Assembly (NCBI GenBank): GCA_012735145.1
Contig: JAAYIA010000033.1
Span: 1 to 44,829 of the forward strand
Direction of reading: 5' to 3'
Length of the DNA: 44,829 bases
DNA from: Clostridiales bacterium
GTDB taxonomy: Bacteria > Bacillota > Clostridia > Peptostreptococcales > Anaerovoracaceae
Shown here: piece after piece, positions 1 to 8,563 of the stretch
Layout of the letters: every line of letters begins with the position of its first letter
How positions within the stretch are numbered: position 1 is the first letter of the stretch
The notes under the pieces: generated by a model
Told to the model about the DNA's origin: nothing
What the model saw: only the letters and a program-made list of their open reading frames with translations
The model's database searches: none
Position numbers and translations under genes: made by a program

Positions 1-864
1 CATTTTGTACAATCTATCGGGACAGGCGATTTGCTACTCGAACTTGAACGCATTAAGAAGAAGCTGAGGGAAGAAGGCCTATTTGATCCAAAGTGGAAGA
101 AACCTCTACCAATTTTCCCATTGAGGGTAGGTGTTATAACTGCATTAACAGGTGCAGCTGTAGAAGATATTAAAAAGATAGTTACCGCAAAAAATAATCT
201 GACTGACATAGTTATCTTTCCTACGATTGTACAAGGTGTAGGTGCTCCAAACAGTATTTGTAAGAATATTAATTTAGCAAATCAAGTTTCTCGAGATGGG
301 TTCAAAATAGATACCTTAATTGTCGGAAGAGGCGGTGGGTCGACAGAAGATCTTTCTGCCTTCAACGACGAAAGTGTTGCGAGAACGATTTTTTCTTCCG
401 AAATACCTATAATAAGTGCTGTAGGCCATGAGTCTGATGTGTCTATAAGCGACTTTGTTGCAGATGTTAGAGCCGAGACTCCTACATCGGCTGCCGAAAT
501 GGCTGTTATGGATACACACAAGTTAATTGAAGATATTCAGCAATATAAAAAACTTCTTCTTGAATCTTCACAACTTAAAATTTCAGGCGAAAGAGAAAAA
601 CTCTCCTTGAAAGTAGACCTTCTATTCTCAAACGTCAACAGGAAAGTTTCAGATGCGAAGAATGAAGTAGAAAAACTTATTATTTCTCTCAAAGAAAATA
701 ATCCTCTCACTATTTTGAGTAAAGGATATGCAGCAGTACTTGATAACCAGAATAACCTAGTACCCGATATCGATGGGATACTTATAGATAATGATTATAC
801 AGTCAAAATGAGCACCGGTGAGTTTACAGCTAAAGTCATAGAGATCAGAAAGGACGATCGGTAA
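1..864 (+). CDS. xseA: Exodeoxyribonuclease VII large subunit, 5' truncated
   Basis: Large subunit of exonuclease VII, which degrades single-stranded DNA in both directions to short oligonucleotides during repair and recombination. The reading frame is open from base 1, so the N-terminal OB-fold part lies outside the window; about 287 of the usual 400-450 residues are here. The family pattern 'GRGGGSTEDL' and the nearby 'SAVGHESDVSISDFVADVRAETPTSAAE' region (quoted in parts: VGHESD, ADVRAETPTSAAE) are clear. The C-terminal half is the predicted long helix followed by a short beta-rich tail (LSKGYAAV). An internal TTG at 31 could look like a start but the homology continues upstream. The stop codon overlaps the xseB start by one base, which suggests translational coupling. 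Confidence 0.95.
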   Translation, partial: HFVQSIGTGDLLLELERIKKKLREEGLFDPKWKKPLPIFPLRVGVITALTGAAVEDIKKIVTAKNNLTDIVIFPTIVQGVGAPNSICKNINLANQVSRDGFKIDTLIVGRGGGSTEDLSAFNDESVARTIFSSEIPIISAVGHESDVSISDFVADVRAETPTSAAEMAVMDTHKLIEDIQQYKKLLLESSQLKISGEREKLSLKVDLLFSNVNRKVSDAKNEVEKLIISLKENNPLTILSKGYAAVLDNQNNLVPDIDGILIDNDYTVKMSTGEFTAKVIEIRKDDR

Positions 865-1052
865 TGAAAGAAAAAACTTTTACTGAAGCATTTACCAATC
901 TTCAAGAAGCCGTTTCTAAAATTGGCCTCCAGTCAACAACACTGGAGGAATCCTTAAAGCTATTCGATCAGGGCATGAAGGAAGCTGAGTTCTGCAAGAA
1001 TATACTCGATAACGCTGATCAGCATATCATCATATATGAGAAAGGTGTATAA
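864..1052 (+). CDS. xseB: Exodeoxyribonuclease VII small subunit
   Basis: Small subunit of exonuclease VII; several copies bind the large subunit and support its activity. The 62-residue product has the expected two-helix layout: 'FTEAFTNLQEAV' near residue 6 and 'LEESLKLFDQGMKEAEFCKNIL' near residue 27, with the family's L-E-E-S-L-x-L-F-x-x-G signature. It is slightly shorter than the usual 70-80 residues. It starts on the ATG overlapping the xseA stop (TAATG), and its 3' end overlaps the most upstream possible ispA start by 17 bases, so the three genes are almost certainly one transcript. Confidence 0.93.
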   Translation: MKEKTFTEAFTNLQEAVSKIGLQSTTLEESLKLFDQGMKEAEFCKNILDNADQHIIIYEKGV

Positions 1053-1947
1053 AAAGATGCTTGGCTTTGACGATTATAGAACTTTGATAAATAACCATTT
1101 GCTCGATTTTATCCCTTACGTCGATGAACATGCTTCTACACTGTATAAAAGTATGAGATACAGTCTTACGGTGGGTGGCAAAAGACTGAGACCTATACTT
1201 CTGCTTGCCGCTTGCGATTTTGCCGGAGGAGATATTAATGAGGCTATGCCATACGCTTGCTGCGTAGAATATATTCATACTTATTCACTTATTCACGACG
1301 ATCTTCCCGCAATGGACAACGATACTCTAAGAAGAGGAGTGCCTACCAACCACATGGTGTTTGGAGAAGATATAGCTATTCTGGCCGGGGACGCTCTTCT
1401 TAATACTGCTGCAGAAGTTTTCAGTAATCAAATTCTCAATAATGCAGACTGTCACGAGAAGATGCTTCGACATGCAAAAGCAGGTAATATTATTCTTTCT
1501 CGTTCAGGTTTAAGAGGAATGATTGCCGGACAAGTGGCTGATGTTGAAAATGAATATAAAGATGGAACAGCCGAAATTGTACACTTTATCGATGAGCACA
1601 AGTGTGGTGACCTTATTACCGCACCTGTAATTGCCGGTTTGCATATTGCCGGCGCAAATAACGATATGATAGCTGACTTTCAAGCCTATGCTATGGATAT
1701 AGGAATAGGCTTTCAAATTTTAGACGATATACTCGACTTCGAAGGAAATTCAGAATCTATGGGCAAGAATGTGGGCAAGGATAAGGATCTTGGAAAATGT
1801 AATAATGTTTGTATTCATGGAATAGGAGAGGCAAGATCTATGCTTCATAACCTTACTGCAAGCGCAAAGAAAAATATCGAAAGATACGGTGATGAGGCTT
1901 CTTTCTTCTTTGAACTTGCTGACTCTCTTGAAAAAAGGAGGGCATAA
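1036..1947 (+). CDS. ispA: Polyprenyl (farnesyl/geranylgeranyl) diphosphate synthase
   Basis: Short-chain isoprenyl diphosphate synthase that condenses IPP with allylic diphosphates, feeding undecaprenyl phosphate and quinone synthesis. The first aspartate-rich motif is DDLPAMDND at residues 88-96 and the second is DDILD at 230-234; upstream basic residues GGKRLRP bind diphosphate. Length (303 residues) is normal. The region after the second motif (KNVGKDKDLGK) is a somewhat altered version of the usual K-x-x-G-K/S-D stretch. The ATG at 1036 overlaps xseB; a second ATG at 1057 (MLGFDDYRT) is an equally plausible start. Directly followed by dxs with a 3-base gap, so two isoprenoid genes sit together. 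Product chain length cannot be told from sequence alone. Confidence 0.93.
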   Translation: MRKVYKKMLGFDDYRTLINNHLLDFIPYVDEHASTLYKSMRYSLTVGGKRLRPILLLAACDFAGGDINEAMPYACCVEYIHTYSLIHDDLPAMDNDTLRRGVPTNHMVFGEDIAILAGDALLNTAAEVFSNQILNNADCHEKMLRHAKAGNIILSRSGLRGMIAGQVADVENEYKDGTAEIVHFIDEHKCGDLITAPVIAGLHIAGANNDMIADFQAYAMDIGIGFQILDDILDFEGNSESMGKNVGKDKDLGKCNNVCIHGIGEARSMLHNLTASAKKNIERYGDEASFFFELADSLEKRRA

Positions 1948-1950
1948 ATA

Positions 1951-3810
1951 ATGAAATATGACCTTGAAAAAGACAATTTGATTAGTATTTGTAAAACAGC
2001 AGATATACGTGAGCTCGATGCACTTTGTTCGGATATCAGAGAATTTTTAGTTGAAAAAGTCTCTGTAACCGGTGGTCATCTTGCGTCTAATCTTGGCATC
2101 GTTGAGCTCTCTGTTGCGCTCATGAGAGTTTTTGACAGTCCCAAAGATAAGATTATATACGACGTGGGACACCAATCTTATGTACATAAAATTTTGACCG
2201 GCAGGGCAGATCGCTTTGATACTCTCAGACAGTACAAAGGATTATCGGGTTTTCCAAAATTCAGAGAAAGTGACCATGATGCCTATGATACTGGGCATTC
2301 TAGCACATCCATAAGCGCTGCTTGTGGAATGGCTGCAGCCCGTGATATCAGTGGCGAAGATTACAATGTTGTAGCTGTAATAGGAGATGGATCCATCACA
2401 AGCGGCATAGTATATGAGGCACTCAATAATATAGGAGCAAGGAAGCTCAAGATGATGATAGTGCTGAATGACAACGGGATGTCCATTTCCCATAATGTTG
2501 GAGCAATGTCGAAATATCTTAACAAGATACGTTCATCCGACAAATATAACAGTGCAAAGCTTTCTGTGAAGTCTGCACTTGGAAATATTCCTTTCCTCGG
2601 TAATCCAATCCAAAAAAGTCTGCGTAATTCAAAAGAAAAAATAAAATACTCTGTTTTGAGTGATGAGGGGCATCTTATCGAAGCTCTTGGCATCAAATAT
2701 TTCGGCCCTGTTGATGGATATAATATACAGGATATGGAAGATATATTTACTGCCGCATCAAAATATGACGGGCCAACGCTTATTCATGTTCATACCAAAA
2801 AGGGTAAAGGCTATCATTTTGCAGAGATGTATCCAAGGAAATTCCACGGCATAGGACCTTTTGACATTAATACAGGAAAAGAAAAAAATAAATCCTCTTC
2901 AAGGTCTTTTTCAGAAGTTTTCGGAAATAAAATTGCAAATCTTGCCGACTCTGACAAAAAAATAGTAGCTATTACTGCTGCTATGGGTACAGCAACAGGA
3001 CTTACATCTTTCTGGGAGAGACATGAAGAAAGATATTTTGATGTAGGAATTGCAGAAGAGCATGCTGTGGTTTTTGCAGCAGGTCTTGCAAAATCTGGAT
3101 TTAAACCTATTGTTGTAATCTATTCGAGCTTCTTACAAAGATCGTTTGACTACATAATAGAAGATATTGCTCTTCAGAATCTTCATGTTATCTTTGCAAT
3201 CGATAGGGCAGGACTTGTCGGAGCCGACGGAGAAACACACCACGGTCAGTTTGATATTTCTTATCTAAACATGGTACCTGGTATGACAATTCTTGCTCCG
3301 GCTGACGGAAATCAGCTTGAAGAAATGCTGGATTTTGCTATAGACATGGATGGACCTGTAGCAATAAGATATCCAAGAGGCTCCAGTGAAGGAAATCATT
3401 TGAGAATAAAACCTTTCAAGGGATTTAACAACGTTATAAGCACAGGAACTGATATAACAATCTTAGCCGTAGGCAGCATGCTGGATGAAGCTATCAAAAC
3501 AGCTGCTATACTTCGCGAAAGAGGTCTCGATGTTGGCATCACCAATGTATGTGTCGTTAAACCAATGGATTCGACATGGTCAGATATTTCTTCCAAACTC
3601 ATAGTAACTATGGAAGACAATGTTCAAAGTGGAGGCTTTGGTGAAGCTTTTACAAGTGCGCATTCCAATTCAAAATACGATATTCTAAACATTGCAATAC
3701 CTGATATGTTTGTCGAGCAAGGTTCCGTATCTGAACTTAGATCTGAATGTATGATAGATGCACAGTCCGCATCAGAAAGGATACTCTCATATTTTGAAAG
3801 AAAGGCTTGA
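1951..3810 (+). CDS. dxs: 1-deoxy-D-xylulose-5-phosphate synthase
   Basis: Thiamine-diphosphate enzyme that joins pyruvate and glyceraldehyde 3-phosphate, the first step of the MEP isoprenoid pathway. The TPP/Mg motif starts with GDGSITSG at residue 145 and continues to LNDN about 30 residues on. The catalytic-domain signature DRAGLVGADGETHHG and the early GHQSYVHKILTGR segment are conserved. Length 619 matches the family. Ribosome binding site AAAAGGAGG lies at 1933-1941, inside the end of ispA. The gene overlaps or nearly abuts tlyA, the usual Firmicutes order. Confidence 0.97.
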   Translation: MKYDLEKDNLISICKTADIRELDALCSDIREFLVEKVSVTGGHLASNLGIVELSVALMRVFDSPKDKIIYDVGHQSYVHKILTGRADRFDTLRQYKGLSGFPKFRESDHDAYDTGHSSTSISAACGMAAARDISGEDYNVVAVIGDGSITSGIVYEALNNIGARKLKMMIVLNDNGMSISHNVGAMSKYLNKIRSSDKYNSAKLSVKSALGNIPFLGNPIQKSLRNSKEKIKYSVLSDEGHLIEALGIKYFGPVDGYNIQDMEDIFTAASKYDGPTLIHVHTKKGKGYHFAEMYPRKFHGIGPFDINTGKEKNKSSSRSFSEVFGNKIANLADSDKKIVAITAAMGTATGLTSFWERHEERYFDVGIAEEHAVVFAAGLAKSGFKPIVVIYSSFLQRSFDYIIEDIALQNLHVIFAIDRAGLVGADGETHHGQFDISYLNMVPGMTILAPADGNQLEEMLDFAIDMDGPVAIRYPRGSSEGNHLRIKPFKGFNNVISTGTDITILAVGSMLDEAIKTAAILRERGLDVGITNVCVVKPMDSTWSDISSKLIVTMEDNVQSGGFGEAFTSAHSNSKYDILNIAIPDMFVEQGSVSELRSECMIDAQSASERILSYFERKA

Positions 3811-4582
3811 TGTTCTTCTTTTTAATAATGGGCTTGCCGAATCAAGAGAAAAGGCCAAGCGAATAATAATGGCAGGACTTGTCACAGTTAACGGTTCTCT
3901 TGTCGATAAGGCTGGAACGAGGTTTGATTGTGATGCAGAAATAGTCGTAAAAGGCAAAGAATGTCCTTATGTCAGCAGAGGTGGTCTCAAACTCAAAAAA
4001 GCTATTGAAGAATGGGGAGTATCCTGTGAGGGTTCAATATGTGTCGATATGGGAGCTTCTACAGGAGGATTCACCGACTGCATGCTTCAGCACGGTGCGG
4101 CCAAGGTATATGCCATAGATGTCGGCTACGGTCAGCTCGACTATAATCTTAGATTGGATCCTCGGGTAATCAATATGGAGAAAACGAACATCAGATATCT
4201 AAACACAGACCTAATCAAAGAGCCCATAGATTTCATTAGTATAGATGTTAGCTTTATATCACTCAAGCATATGCTTCCTGTGGCTGCATCAATTCTTGAT
4301 TCTAACGGTAAAATTTTGTGCCTTATTAAACCACAATTTGAAGCAGGCAAAGACCAGGTTGGAAAAGGTGGTATAGTCAGAGATCCCGACGTTCACAAAA
4401 TGGTCATCAGTAAAGTTATAGACTATGCAAAAGCGGTTTCTTTATATCCACAAAACCTATCTTTTTCACCCATTAAAGGTACAAAAGGAAATATAGAATA
4501 TTTGCTTTTACTTTCATCTAAAATATGTGATAATGATATTGCTATAGACAAGGTTGTTACCATGTCACACAGTATCTTTTAA
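3794..4582 (+). CDS. tlyA: TlyA-family rRNA 2'-O-methyltransferase (S4 + FtsJ-like)
   Basis: Predicted SAM-dependent 2'-O-methyltransferase acting on ribosomal RNA, also called a hemolysin-like protein in older annotation. An N-terminal S4 RNA-binding domain (ERLDVLLFNNGLAESREKAKRIIMAG) is followed by the methyltransferase fold with the SAM loop DMGASTGGFTD and a later LIKPQFEAG. I chose the TTG at 3794 because the protein then begins K-E-R-L-D-V-L-L, the usual family N terminus, and AGAAAGG at 3774-3780 can serve as ribosome binding site. An ATG at 3758 in the same frame would add 12 residues with no homology and a longer overlap with dxs. In many spore-formers argR, recN, spoIVB and spo0A follow here; none does in this window. 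Confidence 0.9.
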   Translation: MKERLDVLLFNNGLAESREKAKRIIMAGLVTVNGSLVDKAGTRFDCDAEIVVKGKECPYVSRGGLKLKKAIEEWGVSCEGSICVDMGASTGGFTDCMLQHGAAKVYAIDVGYGQLDYNLRLDPRVINMEKTNIRYLNTDLIKEPIDFISIDVSFISLKHMLPVAASILDSNGKILCLIKPQFEAGKDQVGKGGIVRDPDVHKMVISKVIDYAKAVSLYPQNLSFSPIKGTKGNIEYLLLLSSKICDNDIAIDKVVTMSHSIF

Positions 4583-4638
4583 TATGTATATAGTACAATA
4601 TTTTTACATCAGCATTTATAAGCAAAGGAGAATTAATT

Positions 4639-5832
4639 ATGGAAATATCAAAAAGAGTCAATGATATGCAATTTTCACCAATTAGAAGATTTAATACTTT
4701 TGCATTTGAGGCAGAAGCAAATGGAAAGACAGTATATCGTCTTAATATCGGACAACCTGATATAGAGACTCCTCTTTGTTTTAAAGAAGCCATCAATAAC
4801 TTTGACAAGAAAGTAATAGCTTACGCTGAATCAGGTGGGGTTACAGATCTTCTTGATGCGATGATCGATTATATGGCTAACATGTACGATATGCATTATG
4901 AGAGAAAGAATGTTCTTGTAACAAACGGGGGATCCGAAGCACTGATTAATACATTTATTGCTATCCTCAATCCTGGAGATGAGGTTTTAATGGCTGAACC
5001 TTTCTATACTAACTACAATACCTTCTGTAACGAAGTAAGCGGCACAATCGTTCCTCTTACAACTTCTGCCGAAGACGGTTTTGCTTGGGCTAAGAGAGAC
5101 CTAATCGAAGCTGCTATTACCGATAAGACTAAAGCAATATGCTCAATTTCACCTGGTAACCCTACAGGTAGAGTTCTGACCATGGATGAAATGAAACTTA
5201 TCGCTGAAATCGCTATCGAACACGACCTCTGGATAATTTCTGACGAGGTTTATAGAGAATTTGTATATGACGGTGCTGAAGCTCATTCATTTGGACAACT
5301 CAAAGAGGTTGAAGACAGAGTAATTCTTATCGACTCAGTTTCAAAGAGATTCTCCGCTTGTGGAGCAAGAATTGGTGCTATTATTTCCAAGAATCAGGAG
5401 TTTATGGATGCTATCCTTAAACTTGCTCAAGGCAGACTTTGCTGCCCAACACTTGAACAGGTAGGGGCTGCCGCTCTCTACAGGGTAGATAAGAGCTACT
5501 ATGAAGAAGTAAAGGCTGAGTATCAGGCAAGAAGAGATGCTGCATTCGATGAGCTCTCAAAAATTCCTGGCATCGTATGCCAGAAGCCAGCAGGTGCTTT
5601 CTATATGACCGCTAAACTGCCTGTAGATAGCATTGAAGATTTCCTTATGTTCATGCTCAAAGAATTCGACGACAAGGGCGAAACTGCAATGTTTGCCCCT
5701 GCAGCAGGATTCTATGCCACAAAAGGTCTTGGTGGAAACGAGATGCGTATTGCATATGTACTTACCCCAGACAAGATGAGAAGAGCTTGCGAACTTATCA
5801 AACTAGGCGTTGCAGCTTACAAAAACAAATAG
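4639..5832 (+). CDS. Class I/II PLP-dependent aminotransferase (aspartate aminotransferase-like)
   Basis: Fold-type I aminotransferase that moves an amino group between an amino acid and a 2-oxo acid. The internal aldimine lysine is K236 in SVSKRFSACGARIG, and the cofactor-binding signature SPGNPTGR is at about residue 175. A C-terminal arginine suitable for the substrate carboxylate lies in GGNEMRIAYVL. Length 397 is normal. The ribosome binding site AAAGGAG is at 4624-4630. The closest general class is aspartate or broad-specificity aminotransferases of the AspC-like type, but exact substrate cannot be assigned. It sits alone between tlyA and mutS with flanking gaps of 56 and 85 bases, so it may be separately controlled. 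Confidence 0.88.
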   Translation: MEISKRVNDMQFSPIRRFNTFAFEAEANGKTVYRLNIGQPDIETPLCFKEAINNFDKKVIAYAESGGVTDLLDAMIDYMANMYDMHYERKNVLVTNGGSEALINTFIAILNPGDEVLMAEPFYTNYNTFCNEVSGTIVPLTTSAEDGFAWAKRDLIEAAITDKTKAICSISPGNPTGRVLTMDEMKLIAEIAIEHDLWIISDEVYREFVYDGAEAHSFGQLKEVEDRVILIDSVSKRFSACGARIGAIISKNQEFMDAILKLAQGRLCCPTLEQVGAAALYRVDKSYYEEVKAEYQARRDAAFDELSKIPGIVCQKPAGAFYMTAKLPVDSIEDFLMFMLKEFDDKGETAMFAPAAGFYATKGLGGNEMRIAYVLTPDKMRRACELIKLGVAAYKNK

Positions 5833-5873
5833 AATACACGTTTAATTAATCAAGGTTTATTTTACACACCGAT

Positions 5874-5899
5874 TATAGGGGGATATATATCCCCCTATA
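5874..5899 (+). terminator. Perfect 26-base palindrome between aminotransferase and mutS
   Basis: Arms 5874-5886 and 5887-5899 are exact reverse complements built around a G5/C5 block, giving a stable hairpin in RNA. There is no U-run after it, so it is a weak or partial terminator at best, or an mRNA-stability or processing element. It ends only 10 bases before the GGAGG that serves mutS. Confidence 0.45.
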
Positions 5900-5917
5900 T
5901 CTGTTTACGGAGGCCGA

Positions 5918-8563
5918 ATGATACAGGAAAAGTTATCACCTATGATGCAACAGTACTATGCAATCAAAGAGAAGCACAAAGATGCCATACTCATGTTTAG
6001 GCTCGGAGACTTCTATGAAATGTTCTTCGATGACGCTTTGATTGCCTCCAAAGAACTTGAGCTTACTTTGACCGGTCGTAGCTGTGGTCTCAAAGAGAAA
6101 GCCCCTATGTGCGGCGTTCCTTATCATGCTGTACAGTCTTACATAGCAAAACTGGTTAAAAATGGTCACAAGGTAGCAATCTGTGAACAAATGGAAGACC
6201 CTGCAAATGCCAAGACAATTGTAGCAAGAGATGTTATTAGGATATACACACCGGGCACTTTAGATATAATCGAAGCTTCAGATTCAGATCTCAATATTTT
6301 CATATCATCGGCATATATAAGTAATAACCGCACTTCTCTTACAATAGCCGATATTTCAACCGGCGAAATAATTGCAACTGATTTTGAAGATGATGAATAC
6401 CATTCTCTTCTCTCTGATGAGCTTGCCGTATCAGGAGTCAAAGAGCTGATTTTATGTGAAGACCAAGCAAATGCCATTAAGGACAGTCTTTCAGATAAGC
6501 AACTTGATATTTATATTGATACCGTGGACTCGTCTTATTATAAATTCAATTTATGTGAAAAAATTATATTAAAGCACTTCGATGTTGCAGCCCTCACATC
6601 TTTAGGCATAGATGGACAAGATGAAATTGTGTCCACGGTAGGTTCCATGCTTATGTATCTCGTTGAAACGCAGAAACAAGAGCCCAGCCAGTTAACCAAA
6701 CTTCTGATTAAGAAAAAAGGGGATACGATGCAGCTCGATCGCTCAACAGTGAGAAATCTTGAGTTGCTGGAAACCGTATATGATCACAATATTCGAGGAT
6801 CTCTTCTCGGTGTATTGAACAAAACGAAGACAGCGATGGGAGGAAGACTTCTCAGAAAGTGGCTAATGGAACCTCTTATTCTTCCTGAAGAAATAAACTA
6901 CAGACTGGATGCAGTAGAAGAACTCAAAAACAATCCTATTATAGCAAACAACATTGTCAGCTCACTCAAACATGTCTATGATTTTCAAAGGCTGACAGCT
7001 CGTATTGCAACGGGCAGAGCCAATGCTAGGGATCTCATCGCTCTTAAGACAACCTTGTGGCAAATCCCGAATATTAAGGAAGAGCTCTCTTCCTTTGACG
7101 CACCTTTGCTCAAAAAAATTAATGCAGAAATTTCTGACTTTAATTCTCTATATAATTTGATTGAGCAAGCTATATGCGACGACCCTCCGTTCCTTCTCAC
7201 GGATGGGGGACTGATTAAAAGTGGATATTCAGAATCTCTCGATGAACTTGTAGATTCTATAAAAGATACAAAAAAATGGATTGCCGAACTTGAAACTTTC
7301 GAAAAAGAAAGGACCGGCATCAAGACACTAAAAGTTGGTTTTAACAAGGTTTTTGGATATTATATTGATGTGAGTAAGGGAATGATCGATAAAGTTCCCG
7401 ATAATTACATAAGGAAACAAACCCTTGTGAACAATGAAAGATATATTACTCCCGAACTTAAAGAAAAAGAAAACCTGCTTCTCAATGCTGAGACCAAAAT
7501 CAATAAAATCGAATATGAGGAATTTAAGAAGCTAAGAACAAGCATGGTTCCATATATTCATGTTCTTCAGCAAGCATCGGCTGCTATTGCAATGCTTGAT
7601 GTTCTTATTTCATTTGCCAGAGTGGCGACAGCAAATGGATATACAAAGCCTTCTGTGAACAATAATGATTTGATTAATATCAAAAAAGGCAGACATCCAA
7701 CCGTTGAACAAGTTATTGGTTCGGGTATGTTTGTCTCCAATGACAGTAAAATGAATTGTGAAGACAGGTCTATACTGATTATTACAGGTCCTAACATGTC
7801 CGGAAAATCAACCTATATGAGACAAACAGCTGTCATCGTTCTTATGGCTCAAATTGGATCGTTTGTACCTGCTGAATCTGCTGAAATAGGTGTTGTAGAC
7901 AGGATTTTTACAAGGATAGGCGCTTCGGATAACCTCGCATATGGACAATCAACATTTTTCATAGAGATGAGCGAACTTTCCAATATTCTTAGAAATTCTT
8001 CCGAACGTAGCCTTATCATTCTTGATGAAATAGGCAGAGGAACAAGTACCTTTGATGGGCTTTCTATAGCTTGGGCAACAGTCGAATACCTTTCTAAACC
8101 TGATAACAGGGTAAGAACGATGTTTGCTACCCATTACCATGAACTGACAGCTCTGGAAAACGAACATGACAATATCCAAAATCTTTCCGTTGCTGTTTCC
8201 GAGGATGGGACAAATGTCGTATTTTTACACAGTATCGTTGAAGGGCCTGCAAGCAAAAGTTACGGAATTCATGTGGCAAAAATTGCAGGAATTCCTAAGG
8301 AAATTAGAACGTCTGCCATGATAAAACTCAGAGAATTGGAAGAAGGAGAGTCTTTATCGAAACCTGAATCCAAACAACTCTCATTCTTTGCAGAAAGCTT
8401 TGACGAATCGGATATTGAGCAATCCGGAACCTCTAAATATACTCCGGTTATCAAAAGAATATCAGAACTTGATATCAATGTCCTGACGCCGCTTAATGCA
8501 TTAAATACCTTACAGGATATAATAAATGAGGTTATAGAGTTAGGAGGTGAGAATATTGATTAA
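5918..8563 (+). CDS. mutS: DNA mismatch repair protein MutS
   Basis: Recognises mispaired bases and small loops and, with ATP, recruits MutL. The N-terminal mismatch-binding domain shows the F-Y-E-M-F signature (GDFYEMFFDDA) near residue 31. The ATPase domain has Walker A GPNMSGKST from residue 624, followed by the Q/Walker B region LDEIGRGTSTFDG and the ATHYHELT switch. Length 881 fits MutS1. Ribosome binding site GGAGG lies at 5909-5913 before the ATG. The stop codon overlaps the mutL start by 8 bases, so the two repair partners are coupled. Confidence 0.98.
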   Translation: MIQEKLSPMMQQYYAIKEKHKDAILMFRLGDFYEMFFDDALIASKELELTLTGRSCGLKEKAPMCGVPYHAVQSYIAKLVKNGHKVAICEQMEDPANAKTIVARDVIRIYTPGTLDIIEASDSDLNIFISSAYISNNRTSLTIADISTGEIIATDFEDDEYHSLLSDELAVSGVKELILCEDQANAIKDSLSDKQLDIYIDTVDSSYYKFNLCEKIILKHFDVAALTSLGIDGQDEIVSTVGSMLMYLVETQKQEPSQLTKLLIKKKGDTMQLDRSTVRNLELLETVYDHNIRGSLLGVLNKTKTAMGGRLLRKWLMEPLILPEEINYRLDAVEELKNNPIIANNIVSSLKHVYDFQRLTARIATGRANARDLIALKTTLWQIPNIKEELSSFDAPLLKKINAEISDFNSLYNLIEQAICDDPPFLLTDGGLIKSGYSESLDELVDSIKDTKKWIAELETFEKERTGIKTLKVGFNKVFGYYIDVSKGMIDKVPDNYIRKQTLVNNERYITPELKEKENLLLNAETKINKIEYEEFKKLRTSMVPYIHVLQQASAAIAMLDVLISFARVATANGYTKPSVNNNDLINIKKGRHPTVEQVIGSGMFVSNDSKMNCEDRSILIITGPNMSGKSTYMRQTAVIVLMAQIGSFVPAESAEIGVVDRIFTRIGASDNLAYGQSTFFIEMSELSNILRNSSERSLIILDEIGRGTSTFDGLSIAWATVEYLSKPDNRVRTMFATHYHELTALENEHDNIQNLSVAVSEDGTNVVFLHSIVEGPASKSYGIHVAKIAGIPKEIRTSAMIKLRELEEGESLSKPESKQLSFFAESFDESDIEQSGTSKYTPVIKRISELDINVLTPLNALNTLQDIINEVIELGGENID

